Positions 1 through 14,814 of a stretch of 64,000 bases of DNA are shown one piece after another. The notes under the pieces were generated by a model, which searched no databases, was not told the origin of the DNA, and saw only the letters and a program-made list of their open reading frames with translations. The first letter of the stretch is position 1, and every line of letters begins with the position of its first letter. Position numbers and translations under genes: made by a program. Origin of the DNA: Aporrectodea caliginosa (Eukaryota > Annelida > Clitellata > Crassiclitellata > Lumbricidae); assembly GCA_020284085.1 (NCBI GenBank), contig JACEVL010000147.1, positions 1,617,501 through 1,681,500 of the forward strand, read 5' to 3'.

Positions 1-612
1 ACCACCACAAATACTACTAAGAATAATAATTTTACTAATTTTTCTTTCGTGATTAAGAGCTGCTTTACCTTCGTGTAGTCTGAATAAATGAATCCGTGTT
101 CGAATCCATTGAAAATTAGAACCGGAATGAAACAGCGATAAGCCCTATGTCGAAACTGATTCTGCAGATTGGTCACTATCGTCTGCAAAGCAACATCAGA
201 CATACACGGGCACATATACATACACAGATACATACATCAATATATACACGCATGTACGTACATGCAGACATTATAAACTATCCGATCCCTGGTTCCTCAA
301 TTATACGGTCAAGTCTTTGGATTGTCTAACACTGATAATTCTGCTTACTGCAGCTGCTCAGAGGGGCAATGCAATAATTATGAACCCTTTCAGATACGAA
401 AAGAACAGTGGTGTCAACGACATGACCACCATGCAATATTTACTCCCCACCCTTTTGGTCACTTTTCCACCAGAATTCGGAGATTTTACATATACATAGA
501 CAACATATATTCGCTTATTGACACTGTGTAGGCTAATGTCTTCAAAATGCAACAGTTAGCATATATCAGGAGCTGACAGGTTTAGCCTAGTAAACATTCT
601 TAAACAGCATCC
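1..612. other. Intergenic sequence, no gene recognised
   Basis: AT-rich sequence with a short ACAT/TACA-rich patch around 205-270. Short open frames here lack domain-like composition, and no splice-bounded exon was recognised. Confidence 0.5.
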
Positions 613-1160
613 TTATTTAGGCCAATGCCTTTCGTTTCAACATATTTGTAACGACCAGACATAAAAGCACTATAAAGCAGTTTCAAATGACGGCACCAGT
701 TATTGTGAAGGCCAAAAACTAGGCGACGTGGTGCACGTGGTCGAAGAGAGGAGCCTTTAACAGGGGTATTTTTCTAAACTTAGATTAATAGAGACTTGCA
801 TGTATATATGCATGCATACATACATACATACACACACAGACTGACCGTCCGCTATGATTTTGTATATGCTATACTGTGTGCATGCAGCCTCTGTTGACTC
901 GGAGAAGCAGCCTAAGACGCCCTTCGCAAGCAAACAGAAGGCGATGCCTTACAGAATTATCCAACCACCTGTTCCCGGTATTTATTGCAATAGTCGCTCG
1001 CGAATGTCAGTTATCACCTGCCGCAGCACAATGACAAACAACCCGTCTGCAGTTTTACCGCATACTGCTATGCAGTGCTGTTTCACGAGTACTGCTTTAT
1101 AGTACTTTTATGCCTGGTCGTTACAAATATGTTGAATCGAAAGGCATTGGTCTAAGTAAT
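613..1160. repeat. Inverted-repeat (MITE-like) element, about 68 bp arms
   Basis: The left arm (613-680) and right arm (1092-1160) are near-perfect reverse complements. Both contain CATATTTGTAACGACCAG followed by CATAAAAG and CTATAAAGCAG, with only a few mismatches. They flank about 410 bp with no convincing coding potential. This architecture fits a non-autonomous DNA transposon. I could not define a clear target-site duplication, so the superfamily is not assigned. Confidence 0.75.
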
Positions 1161-2017
1161 GAATGTAAGCCGATTATTTGTGCTTACGCGAAACACTGGG
1201 AGTTTTTATGCCGTTGATCAAGCATGCAGAGGTATTAGGAAGCATTGTTTCAGGTAATTCAGAACCAGGATAACGGTTGCTGGTGGTGTTTCAGGCAGAA
1301 AGCAATTTCGTCAAAGAATTCTCACCACATTTCAGAATACTCAAATGACAATAAAACGTTCCTCAATGTTTCAGTGGAGCGCCCTACCCTTTAGGGCCAG
1401 TAAAGTCCTTTGCCGTGTAACATTTATGATATATTAGTTGTACGGTCGACAATATAAAATAAGAGTACCTATTGCTTGGAAATCGTGTTTGAAAAGTGAA
1501 AGGTCTAATCATTAACCGAACTTGGCTGATTATTTTCAAGGACAAATTTAATGAGGTATCAAGTTCAGCAATATAGGCCCCTGTTATGTTTGCAAAACGG
1601 ACGATGTTTATTCTATCTGCATTGGCTTACACTCTGCACATTCCGGGAATAGGATAAATTTTCATGTCGATTACAGGACACTTCGAAATTGATCTTCTCT
1701 TGTTAGTATGCTGTGATTATTATTAAAGGCAAACAAAGTAATGTAATCATGAAATTGTAGAGTTCCATTAGAACATTTTTTTCAGCTCTGTTCGAACCTA
1801 GCGACCTCACCAGGATCTTTCTACATTATTGTAATTTCGTTATACGCAGTTGCTTAGAAGCATCCATGAATTGATGGTTATGCATTACTATAACGACGTC
1901 ATGGAAGTTTCCAGATAAAGGCAGAGAAATTCGACAGAGGATTGATGCATCTGTCAACATTCGTTAAAGCCAGTATCGCATGTTTATAAAAGCAGGACCA
2001 CGCGATTTATATTTGTA
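1161..2017. other. Intergenic sequence, nothing recognised
   Basis: AT-rich DNA with frequent stops in all frames and no array or inverted repeat that I could identify. Confidence 0.4.
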
Positions 2018-2695
2018 AGAACTTCGCCACTGCGCGTACTCTGGCAGTGCCAGTCCCAAGCCTGGGGAACGGAGGAGGGCGACGACAATCATCTTTGTTA
2101 TGACACAGTGTCGTTAAACAGCAACTAACTAACTAATTTGTAATTGTAAAACAGTGGCGCAAATCTTAGACAGAACTAGAATTCAGCCACATGTGCGAAA
2201 TATAAACAAATAATAAATGATGTGAAAATTTTATAGCGCCACTGTAATAATGATGATGCGCAATTCATCGTGGCCGCTGGTTCTTTGCTACGCAGAGGCT
2301 TTAGGGTCGAAAATGGCGCAATATGCTATGCATGGATAAATTACTTATTCATTCCGGCTAATTCCAACAGGAGACAGTCGACACTGAGAGCTGATTCGAG
2401 CGATGAGCTAAACTAAAGCTATGGACCTCTTGGCAATTAGGTTTCTCGCCGCATAATAGCGACTTCTCGCCAGACTCTTCCCAAGTGAACGCGCTAAATA
2501 ATTGACGTCCAATTAGATTTTTGCAGTTTTCAGCAGCAACCTTTGTACACTGTGGACTTGTAGATGATCTCACAAGTTCCACATGTAAGCTTAGTTACTG
2601 TTTCCTAACAAAGACAATAGCGTCGCCCTCCTCCTTTATTCAGTCTTGGACTGGCACTACGAGGGGATTGTCAGTGGCGGAGTTCTGCTGACAAC
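2018..2695. repeat. Inverted pair of a dispersed repeat (CCAGTCCCAAG family)
   Basis: The segment 2018-2125 contains CGCCACTG, then GTGCCAGTCCCAAGCCTG, GGAGGGCGACG and TCTTTGTTA. It reappears in reverse complement at about 2590-2695. A third diverged copy lies at 31375-31470 in the plus orientation. The shared block ends near AAACAGCAACTAAC in the plus copies. This is a dispersed interspersed repeat; the two local copies could also be arms of one element. The interior includes a GGCGCTATAAAA-type LINE/SINE tail (reverse complement at 2229-2240). Confidence 0.6.
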
Positions 2696-2859
2696 TTTAA
2701 CATTAATAGCAACTGGATGAACATTTATGATCGAAATTGAGCGTTATTGTAACGCTTAATATAATTAAGTTTCAAAATTGTTTTAAATATAAGCCTGAAA
2801 TCTGCAGTTTGGTGCTAATGTAAGCCATTTTCAAATTGCTTGCCTAACATAGGCTGTCT

Positions 2860-3180
2860 TTCAGCCTGTCTCTCTGTCTCTCTCCCTCCTTCCCTCCCTC
2901 TGTGTGTGTGTCTGTCTGTATCTGTCTCTCTGTCTATGTCTCTCTGTCTCTCTCTTTATCCAAGAGGATTGATCCTCTGGATGTTGATCTATTCACAGTG
3001 TGAGTTTGGTGCCATCGGTTGATCTTTGTGGTCTGTCTGTCTCTTCTTCTGTCTTCTGTCTGTCTCTTCTTCTCTCTCTTCTCTCTCTCTCTCTCTCTCT
3101 ATCCAAGAGGATTGATCTTCTGCATGTTGAACTATTCACAGAGTGAGTTTTGTGCGCCATCGATTGATGCCTTGTGGTGC
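2860..3180 (+). repeat. Tandem duplication with TCTC/TGTC microsatellite
   Basis: Two copies of an approximately 80 bp block start with ATCCAAGAGGATTGATC, at about 2959 and 3102. Each is preceded by pyrimidine-rich TCTC/TGTC sequence. Related diverged blocks (GACTGATCTTCTGGA followed by TTGGTTT and ATTAGACA) occur at 32847-32925 and 33990-34075, so the unit belongs to a dispersed family that was also duplicated in tandem here. Confidence 0.6.
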
Positions 3181-3255
3181 TTTAGACACCGGATTTATAG
3201 ATGTTACTAATGAATCATAACGATTTCTTTACTTAAGGTTGCTATGCAAATAGGC

Positions 3256-3663
3256 AATAAGCTATTTCAGCTTTATTTTTCCCGCAAGGCATGACGGGGA
3301 AAGTGATAGTTCCCCGCCATCTTCTTCTTCATCATATATTAAATGTAAGATGTCTATGTTCCCCGTTCATAAACAAAGCGAAACATGGCGGATAGCTTAG
3401 ACGAATCGTTCAAAGTGGACGACTTTAATCGATGGAATGTAGATGATTTGAAGAAATTTATAACAGAAAGATGCCACAAGACAACTTCATCGAGTTAAAC
3501 ATGAACTCGTGGCAATCAAATATCTTCTAATATTTGCGTCAAAGTAGATCATAGCAACATCGCTACCGGCACCATTCAGTTTGTTTATGAACGGTGACCT
3601 ATCACCGGAAGTAAAAGTGGAGATAGTTGCGCATGCGCATTGCTAAAGCTGAACTGGCTTATT
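3256..3663. mobile_element. Short DNA transposon with ~20 bp imperfect TIRs
   Basis: The left end reads AATAAGCTATTTCAGCTTTA and the reverse complement of the right end reads AATAAGCCAGTTCAGCTTTA, giving imperfect terminal inverted repeats. The bases AGGC flank both ends and may be a short target duplication. Inside, an inverted motif related to TTCATAAACAAA occurs on both sides of a small open frame. The element is about 400 bp and encodes no transposase, so it is probably non-autonomous. Confidence 0.6.
3385..3498 (+). pseudogene. 37-codon ORF resembling the start of a SAP-type domain
   Basis: An ATG-initiated frame of 37 codons lies inside the 3256-3663 element. Its residues include DDFNRWNVDDLKKFITERC, a pattern like the first helix of SAP-type nucleic-acid-binding domains often found at the N-terminus of invertebrate transposon-related proteins. 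It stops straight after the first predicted helix. I read it as a gene remnant captured by, or left in, a deletion-derivative transposon. The match is by eye only; no function is claimed. Confidence 0.35.
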
Positions 3664-5100
3664 AGGCTGTAATTAGCAGTGACATGGATCCCTCTCTAAC
3701 ATTAATGAGGAGTACACTTCTCTTCACCTTATCCTCTAATGATATTAGTTTAGCTATATTGTTACGGTTTATACCACACTACTAGGGGTATGAATCGTGT
3801 ATCATGAAATGTATGCCGTTACAGTAGACTAATGATCCAAACTAAGTTAATTAAATTAATTATTGGAAGCACTGAATGATGTACGTAAAATGTGAAAAAT
3901 GGATTGGTTGGGACATAAAACCCGTTTCCCCCATCAACCATATTGGACGAGGTCTTTCTCCCTATCCTACTTGAGTCCATGCTTCTAGGTCAGTCATCAA
4001 AATAACGATCGTTTCAATAAATGCAAGAACTGTCAGGCGTCAGGCTTCTCGATGCTTATGATGTCATGCAACACCAAATGAAATAGGCGCATCAGTTGGG
4101 GAGTTAGATTTAAAAAAATCCCCTTAGATTTCGAAAATTGGCACGCGTGTAGTCGTGCCTCTAGAATGGTGACATTACTGTGAGTATTTTATATTAAAAT
4201 GCTATGGACATCGCATCAAACAGAAAGCACAATGATATGCTATTGCTTAGGCAGGATGTTCACAAATATTCACAAAAATAGGACTAAGGACCAGGCACGT
4301 AGCGAGACTTAAATTCAAGAGGAGGCAACTTCACAGACCATTGGCAAAATCTTGGTCATTGGGGTCATTTAGTCAATGGAAGTTACATAAAAAAAGCAAG
4401 AGTAGGCAACTGCCTCCTCGTGCCTCAATGTAGCTACGCCTATGCTAAGGACGTCTAACGATCTCTTGATACGTAATAGGTCAATGAGCCATACAAACAG
4501 ACTGTGATTTAATAGCAATGTGAGTAACGGAGGCGATGAAAGTAATGCAGCGATTGTTCTGCATTCTTTCCCAACGTGTTCGCAAATTGTGAAATGTGGA
4601 TACGTCCATGTGAATGACAACAGCTGCTTTTCTTACAGACGTCTTTCAAGATGAATTTTATAGCAGATCTGAGAAGATTAAAGAAGCGTGAATGAGGTAA
4701 ACAGCCTCAGGCTATGCCGAGAATTAAGCACCGGCGGTCAAGGTCATCGATGGACACCTGACTGCGTCCAAGACCAGCCTTTACTTGGCTGTCTCTGCTG
4801 CTTTAGAAGCTCACGATACTGTAAGTGGCTATTGGTAATGAAGCAAGGAAGTAGGTAAGTAAGGAAGTAGGTAAGTAAGAATTGACTTGAAAAAAGTAGG
4901 TAAGCAAGGAAGTAGGCAACTAGATGGGTTGATTCATCTATAGAATTTGCAAAGCGCCTCTCCAGGATAGATGTATAGTCTTGATTTGCATCCGATATGC
5001 TCACATTGAAATGATTGAAAAGCAAAGACGATGGTCATCTTGGCTGCGAACAGGTTTGCAGTATGTCTTTATAATTATACACAATTGTCTATTTTGTTCT
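3664..5100. other. Intergenic sequence with minor simple repeats
   Basis: No gene recognised. A GTAAGTAAGGAAGTAG-like degenerate repeat occurs at about 4845-4925. On the minus strand, where the next UNC93 exon would lie, no segment matched the expected continuation of that family, so those exons are probably beyond the left edge. Confidence 0.45.
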
Positions 5101-5170
5101 TGTTCTTGTTCTTCTTGTTCTTGTTGTTCTTCTTCTTCCTCTTCTTCTTCTTATTCTTCTTCTTCGCGTT
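5093..5170 (+). repeat. (TTC)n / (TTCTTG)n microsatellite
   Basis: Imperfect TTC triplets mixed with TTG. It lies about 90 bp downstream (minus-strand sense) of the donor of an UNC93 exon and is therefore intronic. Confidence 0.8.
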
Positions 5171-5257
5171 CATCTAAATTGTATGACAGTATATACTTTA
5201 TGCCCGTATATATTATTATATACCAGTATAATATTTTGGCGTTCGGTTACCACTCAC

Positions 5258-8869
<3,612 letters not shown>

Positions 8870-9260
8870 GTCCTTGACCTTGACTGGTTCAGCGTAGAAC
8901 CAGCGAGGTCTTGAGAGAAATCATCCTCGGCTGCCAGTGGTCGACTGACGGCGTCGTTCGTCTGGTGGCCAAGCAATTGCAATTTCGCATTCGATGGATG
9001 TCATCAGAGAGGGTTTTGTGTCTGTGGAGGAGCCTCATATCGTCTGCTTTCTATTCGGAACAATGTGTTTCCGTTGCATCCACATCAATCCAATTGTCAT
9101 TCGTAGTGTCCTCCGTCCATTCATCCGGTCGACGATTCGACTGATTGTCCAATCCAACGCGGATTGTTGTCCAGAGAAGGAGAAATATCGCTGTCCATAG
9201 ATTGCCAAAACCTCCGTTGTCGGATATAGGATCGGTCAGGCAGATTTACTTACTCGTAGA
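8870..9260 (-). other. Probable 5' leader or upstream exon region of the UNC93 gene
   Basis: GC composition stays high for about 370 bp upstream of the UNC93 ATG. On the minus strand there is an ATG at 9198 followed by 25 codons and a stop. Another frame reads a hydrophobic stretch (LWTAIFLLLWTT) followed by acidic residues but has no ATG and ends at a TAG. None joins exon A in frame without splicing. It could be a leader with an upstream ORF or an unresolved 5' exon. Confidence 0.3.
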
Positions 9261-9309
9261 CTATGGCCGCGCTTGCTGCTTTATTACATTCCATATCATT
9301 TGTGTCTGA

Positions 9310-9520
9310 CTGTTCATGTATCTCTCTCGGTCTCTCTCTCTCTGTCTCTCTCCCTCTATCTGTCTCTCTATCTATCTATCTCTGTCTCTTGGTTTCTCGT
9401 TCTCTCTGTATATGTGTTGGATATGTATATATCTCCGTGTCTCTCCCTGTCTGTATGTCTGTGCCTGTTTCCGTGTAGATCTCCGTGTCTCTCCCTAGTC
9501 AGCTGTCTGTATGTTTGTGC
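9310..9520 (+). repeat. TCTC/TCTG-rich low-complexity tract
   Basis: Degenerate TCTC, TCTG and CTGTATG units with no clean period. The serine/leucine-rich frames across it are artefacts. Confidence 0.8.
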
Positions 9521-10080
9521 GTGTTTCCATAAAATGTGACGTGGTTATCTTTCGCTGTGAATCTGTTCTTTCAGTCTGTCAACTTGCATTCGCGCAGTGT
9601 ATCTATCTGCCTGTCATTCTGCTTGTCTTACTGCATCTATGTGTGTGCTTCGTTGTGCGCAAAATATAACCTAAGCAAACGCGTAAGTGTTGCCGCTCCT
9701 GCTAACGATAAAAAAGTAATAAAGACCTGAGATAATTAGAGGATGATGCATTCAGAAACCATTGCATTATGACAAATTCATTCACCCTTGACAAATAGAA
9801 ATAAACGTCGCAAACAGTTGTAGTCAGTTGTTGTAATCTTTGTTGTTCTATGTTCCGTATCCGACTAATCCCAGCAGACAAGACAAGCCATCCGTTGATC
9901 CTGCTGCTGCTACTGCTGCTGCTGAATCGAAGGACCAGCATCAGCAGCCTACATCTGCGACGAATGCATCCAATCCACTCATTGTCATCTGGCACTGGCT
10001 GGCATTGGCACTGGCAGGTGTGACGCTAAGTATTGTTCGAGTGACAATGTATCCGAAATATGCTGTCATTGGTTCAAGTA
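9521..10080. other. Intergenic sequence with a small (CTG)n tract
   Basis: No gene recognised. An imperfect CTG tract of about 30 bp lies at 9899-9930, and a TGGCACTGGCTGGCATTGGC repeat at about 9990-10016. Confidence 0.4.
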
Positions 10081-10220
10081 ACGGATGATGTCAGATAGTA
10101 ACGGATGATGTCAGATAGTAACGGATGATGTCAGATAGTAACGAATGATGTCAGATAGTAACGGATGATGTCAGATAGTAACGGATGATGTCAGATAGTA
10201 ACGGATGATGTCAGATAGTA
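10081..10220 (+). repeat. Seven perfect-length 20 bp tandem repeats
   Basis: Seven consecutive units of ACGGATGATGTCAGATAGTA, identical except for one base in the fourth unit (ACGAATG). Each unit contains TGATGTCA, one base from the palindromic CRE site TGACGTCA. The near identity suggests recent expansion. Confidence 0.95.
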
Positions 10221-10933
10221 ACTGTAAAGCAGAACTATTACTATAAATGCAAGATCTCGATCGGAAAAGACATTAAGTACACAAGATTATGCAATGAACC
10301 CTGTTGACCTCGCGTTGCTGTAGCCCTGTAACTACAGCAATGTTCGTCAAAAATAATGATTCGCCTGCTTATACTTTTTGGGCTTCTCGATTGCTCTGAA
10401 AAAATATTATTATGTCATTTTGATATTACGTTAACGCGATACATCGAACGTCCTTTAACTGCCCAGACCATTGGTCCGGACATCATTTTACTTGGAGGAT
10501 ATCTCGCATATGTCGTGAGTAAAGACACTGTCTTGGTAAAGGATTTGGGTGGAGTGGGACACATCTCCACCCGGGGCACTATGTCGCACAACACCTGGCC
10601 GCAGTGTAACCGTCTTCATCTACCAGCTCGATGTCACAGCGTCACTCCTGTCAACTTCATCATCGTCGTTGTCATTATCAGCCTCAGCCTCGTGATCATT
10701 ATAATATTTCTATTTCATATTTATATTGTTATTTATTTATCTATTTTAAACAGTAATTATTTTGCCACCATTATGGTTATTCTTATCGAAATAATAACTG
10801 ACAATCATTTTGACGTTCTCGACAAAGTCATTGTCACGAAAGAGAATAACTGTATTTCTTTCTTATTTCTTAATTTTTAATGTCGTCATAATTTTCATCA
10901 TTATCAGGTTACATTAGGTGAAATTAAACATGT
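10221..10933. other. Intergenic sequence, one doubtful open frame
   Basis: A plus-strand open frame spans 10356-10880 (174 codons). Its C-terminal half is isoleucine-rich because of AT-rich DNA, no motif is recognised, and no splice or promoter signal supports it. I treat it as chance. Confidence 0.4.
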
Positions 10934-11925
10934 GACAACCCTTCCTGTTCAAAAGAGTGACATAACGAAGGAGTGACATAATAAACGAATGACATAACGA
11001 AGAAGTGACATAATAAAAGAGTGGCATAACGAAGGAGTGACATGATAAAAGAGTGACATAACGAAAGAGTGACATAAATACCGTATCAAAAGAGTGACAG
11101 CCTCATAAAAATAAAAAAAAGTAAAATTCACAAGAGTGAACAAAATTTATTTAATTAGATATACTTCAAAAGTGTAACAAAATGTTATTTTACTATTAAT
11201 TAATTATGAGTGTTACTTTACTTTTCTCCCAATCTTGACTTGAACTGAAGTGGATATTGTGCGCAACCCCTCGTAGGTATTCAACGAGAGGGCCAATGCC
11301 ATTGCTGACAACCGTTGCAAGCCTTTCTTCCCTCTAGATTTGCCCTTTCTTCTTTTTTATTCGAAAGTTCCCTGCAATCAGCCCCACCACCTTTGATCTG
11401 TGTGATGGTTTTCTTTCGTGAAGTTCTTTATCGTCGAAAACAATCCCAAGTGGTAACGTTAAACTTCCGTTTCGAACTACCTGCTGCCTCCAAATTGTAT
11501 GTTTGTTCTTGGAAGGTTATGGGCTTGAAGATGGCGAATACTCCAAAATGTCGGGGATATCGTGGTGAATGACATTCTGAGAAAACGATTGACTGACTAA
11601 CCACCCAACGCAGGAAGTTTACGACTTCTTTTCATGTTATCAGTCTTGTTGCACAGTAGTCAAAGTCTGTAAACCAAAGACACTAAATCTAGGCTAGGAT
11701 TGCTAAGAGTCTATTCTATAGCTGCATATATTTATATATTATACATATATATAGCTACAGCTACATGTATGTTGTGTCACTACGGTACTTCGTTGTTACT
11801 CTGTCGTCATGGCAATATTTCTGTCACTCGTTAAAAATCTTTCAAAATTTTTATCTGATTTGTCACTCTTTTGTAATGCCACTCTTTCGTTGTGTCACTC
11901 TTATGACAATAACCCCGTGAGAACT
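10934..11925. mobile_element. Foldback-like element with GAGTGACATAACGAA repeat arms
   Basis: The left arm (about 10945-11140) is made of degenerate 17-18 bp units around AAAAGAGTGACATAACGAA. The right arm (about 11775-11915) carries the same units in reverse complement (TTGTCACTCTTTTGTAATG, CTTTCGTTGTGTCACTC). Roughly 650 bp of unrelated sequence lies between. Multiple short subrepeats in inverted arms are the hallmark of foldback-type elements. No transposase is visible. Confidence 0.6.
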
Positions 11926-12427
11926 GTTTGGCCATATTTAGGGTCCCTTTTGTTCTTTAACGACGACCATCTATTTGAAGATTTTATCATACGATAATAT
12001 TGCAGAGAAGATAAGTAGGCCTACTACTGATGTCTGGTTTGTGTTTGGTCGTTGTGGCCTTGATGGTCTTACATCTATCATCAACATTATCTCTTAGTCG
12101 TTACCATGGTCACGAAGATGGTCACGTGTCGTCATCTTAATGACGTCGATGAGTGGCTCACTGTCTGAATGTCGCTGAGCAAGGAAGCTGTCTGCAGGGC
12201 ATCTTCTGAGTCTAGGGTTGGATCGACGGTGAAGGATGAGATAGGTCTCGATGAACCTGTGGGAATAGCTCAATTCAACTGCAAATATTTCAACCGGGCA
12301 TGAATATCAGGCAGAGAAACAGTAACAGTCAAACATACATATAAATAGACACACAAGCAGAAATAAGCAGACATAAGCAGAAAAAAATGTCGATGTCTGT
12401 CTGTATGCCTACTTATAGTCGATTTGG
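11926..12427. other. Intergenic sequence, nothing recognised
   Basis: Mixed-composition DNA without recognised genes or clear repeats. Confidence 0.35.
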
Positions 12428-12660
12428 CTAAAAGTCAAACAGAGAGACAGGTATAGACAGACGGACAAGCAGACAGATAAATATGCAAACATACAGAAGG
12501 AAAGCCTAAGAGACAAGAGACAGATAGATAGACAGACAGATAGAAAAACAGACAGGCATGCAGACAAACAGATAGGCAGACGAACAGATAGGCAGCCGAA
12601 CAGATAGACGAACAATCCGACAGACCGACAGACAATAAAATAGACGGATAGGCAGGTGGC
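12428..12660 (+). repeat. Degenerate GACAGATA-type low-complexity tract
   Basis: Imperfect AGACAG/AGATAG units over about 230 bp. Cysteine/serine-rich frames on the minus strand across it are repeat artefacts. Confidence 0.85.
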
Positions 12661-13990
12661 AGAAAACGTGCAGATCAAGGTTGTTTCGACTGCCTGAAAT
12701 AGGTTGGTTGTTCTTTGCTAATGATGCACCGATATTTGAAAGGGAATCGTTTTTGTACGCTGCAGTCGTTATTCTTTCCGTCAGTTGATATTGGAAACTT
12801 GATCTCCATCATTCGACATCAGCCTTAAAAAGTCCTTTCCTGGTTGATCCGATTTCAGACCGAATTCTATTCATCATGCTTTGTTTCTGCTGTAATACTC
12901 TGCATAGTATTGGAGTATATGCTTCCAGGTCTTTGTAGCATCTAAAAAGGTTCAGGTCTAAAAGTGACATGTTCTACTACAGACTTCTGCAACTGGAAGA
13001 ATGCAATAATTATGACCTACGGGAAAATACTGTATACTATTGTACAAATGGTGGAAAACGTTGAAGAGTTGGCTAAAAGAATATAAAAAAGAATGAAATA
13101 ATTTATAAATGAGAAAAAAATTATTTTAGCTAAATTGAACAATAATATTTGTAAAAATGTGATTACAAAAATTTATACGAAAGAAGAAACTCAGAGAAAA
13201 TAAAATAAATGTAGGCCTAAAGGAAAAGAAAAATTAAATAAAAATTGAAATGCCTATGCATGCACAAGAACGTGCAAAAGGCCATTTGTATATTGTATTG
13301 AAGAGATTTAAAAACCGGACACATAGAAGACATCAACAACTGCATTCGTTTGCCACAAGGTGTCGCTACAAGATCCAGATCCCAATTTCCAGTGTCAAAA
13401 GTGCACTTCCCTGCAATGTATCAGCCGTCTCATTATCTGAAAATCCTTTTGACTAAACACGCGGCCTTGATAACGCACAGACTTCCTTTTGCTTTCACAA
13501 CAAGTCATCATTAATGTTCCCTAACGCCGTTCAAACCGAAATTTATGCGTAATCAATCATTCTGCAGAGAATCTGAGTAACAAATGAGAAGCAACGCCGA
13601 CAGAGAACTGCCAATAAAATATCATCGCAGAATGTCGTGTCGTATCAGCCTAAATTGCTGTCTATTCGGATAATATAAATCGCACTGGATCAAGGGCAAA
13701 GCGATTTGGAGGCTTCTCTAGAGTTTACAGCTTCCTTTCTGCCTGCGCAACGTCACCTAATCGTAATCGTAATTCAGTGTTAGTGAATACGCTGGTGCCC
13801 TGCGCTAAGCTTTTAAGTTACGCCTTGAAGATTTAGAGTTTACGAAAATCACCGTAGATCCTCTTAAGTTGATCTATATGAAAGAGAACTTGACAACCTC
13901 TCTGACATGTTCCAATGCTCGTGAATAAGCAGGTGCCCGGCTCCTGGATTTTAAGTAGCTCTTTAGAAATTCGAAGTATACAATATTATT
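12661..13990. other. Intergenic sequence with LINE-tail fragments
   Basis: Mostly AT-rich. Two short fragments (about 13755-13840 and 13915-13980) contain GAATAAGC(A)GGTGCCC and GAATACGCTGGTGCCCTGCG, matching the 3' terminal part of the LINE family seen at 50101-50180 and 33655-33770. Confidence 0.4.
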
Positions 13991-14270
13991 CATTCATTCT
14001 GGAGATTTATATAGCGCCCCTTCAAGAAATCTACTCAGGAGCCCTCCCAGCCCAGCCACGGTAAGAAAGAGACTTGAGTGATTTATAAAACCCAGTTTGA
14101 TTAGTCAGCTCTGATGGTAGGTCATTATTACGATTATGAACATCATTATCATGCGCAATCGTCGGAGAGGGTGCGGTCTTAGCGCTGCTTCCTGGAAGAA
14201 CAGATACATACATTGCGTGACTTAGAATTCTACTAATTGCCAATCTGACACTCGAATCCTCATACACTGA
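13990..14270 (-). mobile_element. L2-like LINE 3' end fragment
   Basis: Read on the minus strand, the tail of a frame ends with SYRGWAGRAPE, followed by a GGGCGCTATATAAAT-type sequence and (GAAT)n. The same layout occurs at 16285-16576, where the protein match is clearer. It is a 5'-truncated LINE insertion. Confidence 0.55.
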
Positions 14271-14529
14271 CGAATTGCAACGGTTCTACCACTTGACTCT
14301 CCACCTATTATTCTTCAGCTGCACGAGGTAAAAAAGACGCATTTCCAATCTGTGCATGCAACCTGGCAACCTATATGCGAACCTATCGCCTTCATGCAAA
14401 TTGACCAATGCACGGCTTACGTGACGTCTTGACCAGTAAATTCTCTGACGGACGAGAGAATTGCTTTCGGATTTAGCTAATTTAGAAAATCTCCCACAGA
14501 GTCTACACTGCGACGGATGTTGTATAGTT

Positions 14530-14790
14530 CTCAGACCGTTCTAGTCCAGTGGTTAGTGTGCTGGGCTGTATACAGAAAGATCAGGGTTCATATTCTCTCA
14601 GAGCAGGAGGATGTTATGCGGTCTATTCTTGCACCATCCTGCAGATTCAGCTCTAAATGAGTATATTGACCGGACACTGTCTATGGGAAGATCAGACAGT
14701 GATGGATAGGATTGGCGTCCCATCGTCATATGCCGAGGCTGGGAAAATTAAGTCGCTGACAAATCATACATCCTATTGCTGTCCTTGAGG
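14530..14790 (+). mobile_element. tRNA-derived SINE
   Basis: The head resembles a tRNA gene with an A-box-like TAGTCCAGTGGTTAG (about 14543) and a B-box-like GGGTTCATATTCT (about 14585) at the normal spacing. The anticodon arm does not fold as a real tRNA. The tail (CCGAGGCTGGGAAAATTAAGTCGCTGACA) is shared with 26160-26230. This is the usual structure of a tRNA-derived SINE with RNA polymerase III promoter boxes. Confidence 0.6.
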
Positions 14791-14814
14791 GTTCGCTTAA
14801 AGGAATTCTTATTC

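Noticed and set aside
4369..5025. Minus-strand frames searched for the next UNC93 exon
   Set aside because: None continues the family sequence after the exon at 5258-5394 and none has matching phase with an acceptor.
10081..10220. 20 bp repeats considered as a CRISPR or origin iteron array
   Set aside because: No spacers, and the host sequence is plainly animal nuclear DNA; a tandem minisatellite fits.
10356..10880. 174-codon plus-strand frame considered as a small membrane protein gene
   Set aside because: Its isoleucine-rich part reflects AT-rich DNA, its first half has no motif, and no regulatory or splice context was seen.
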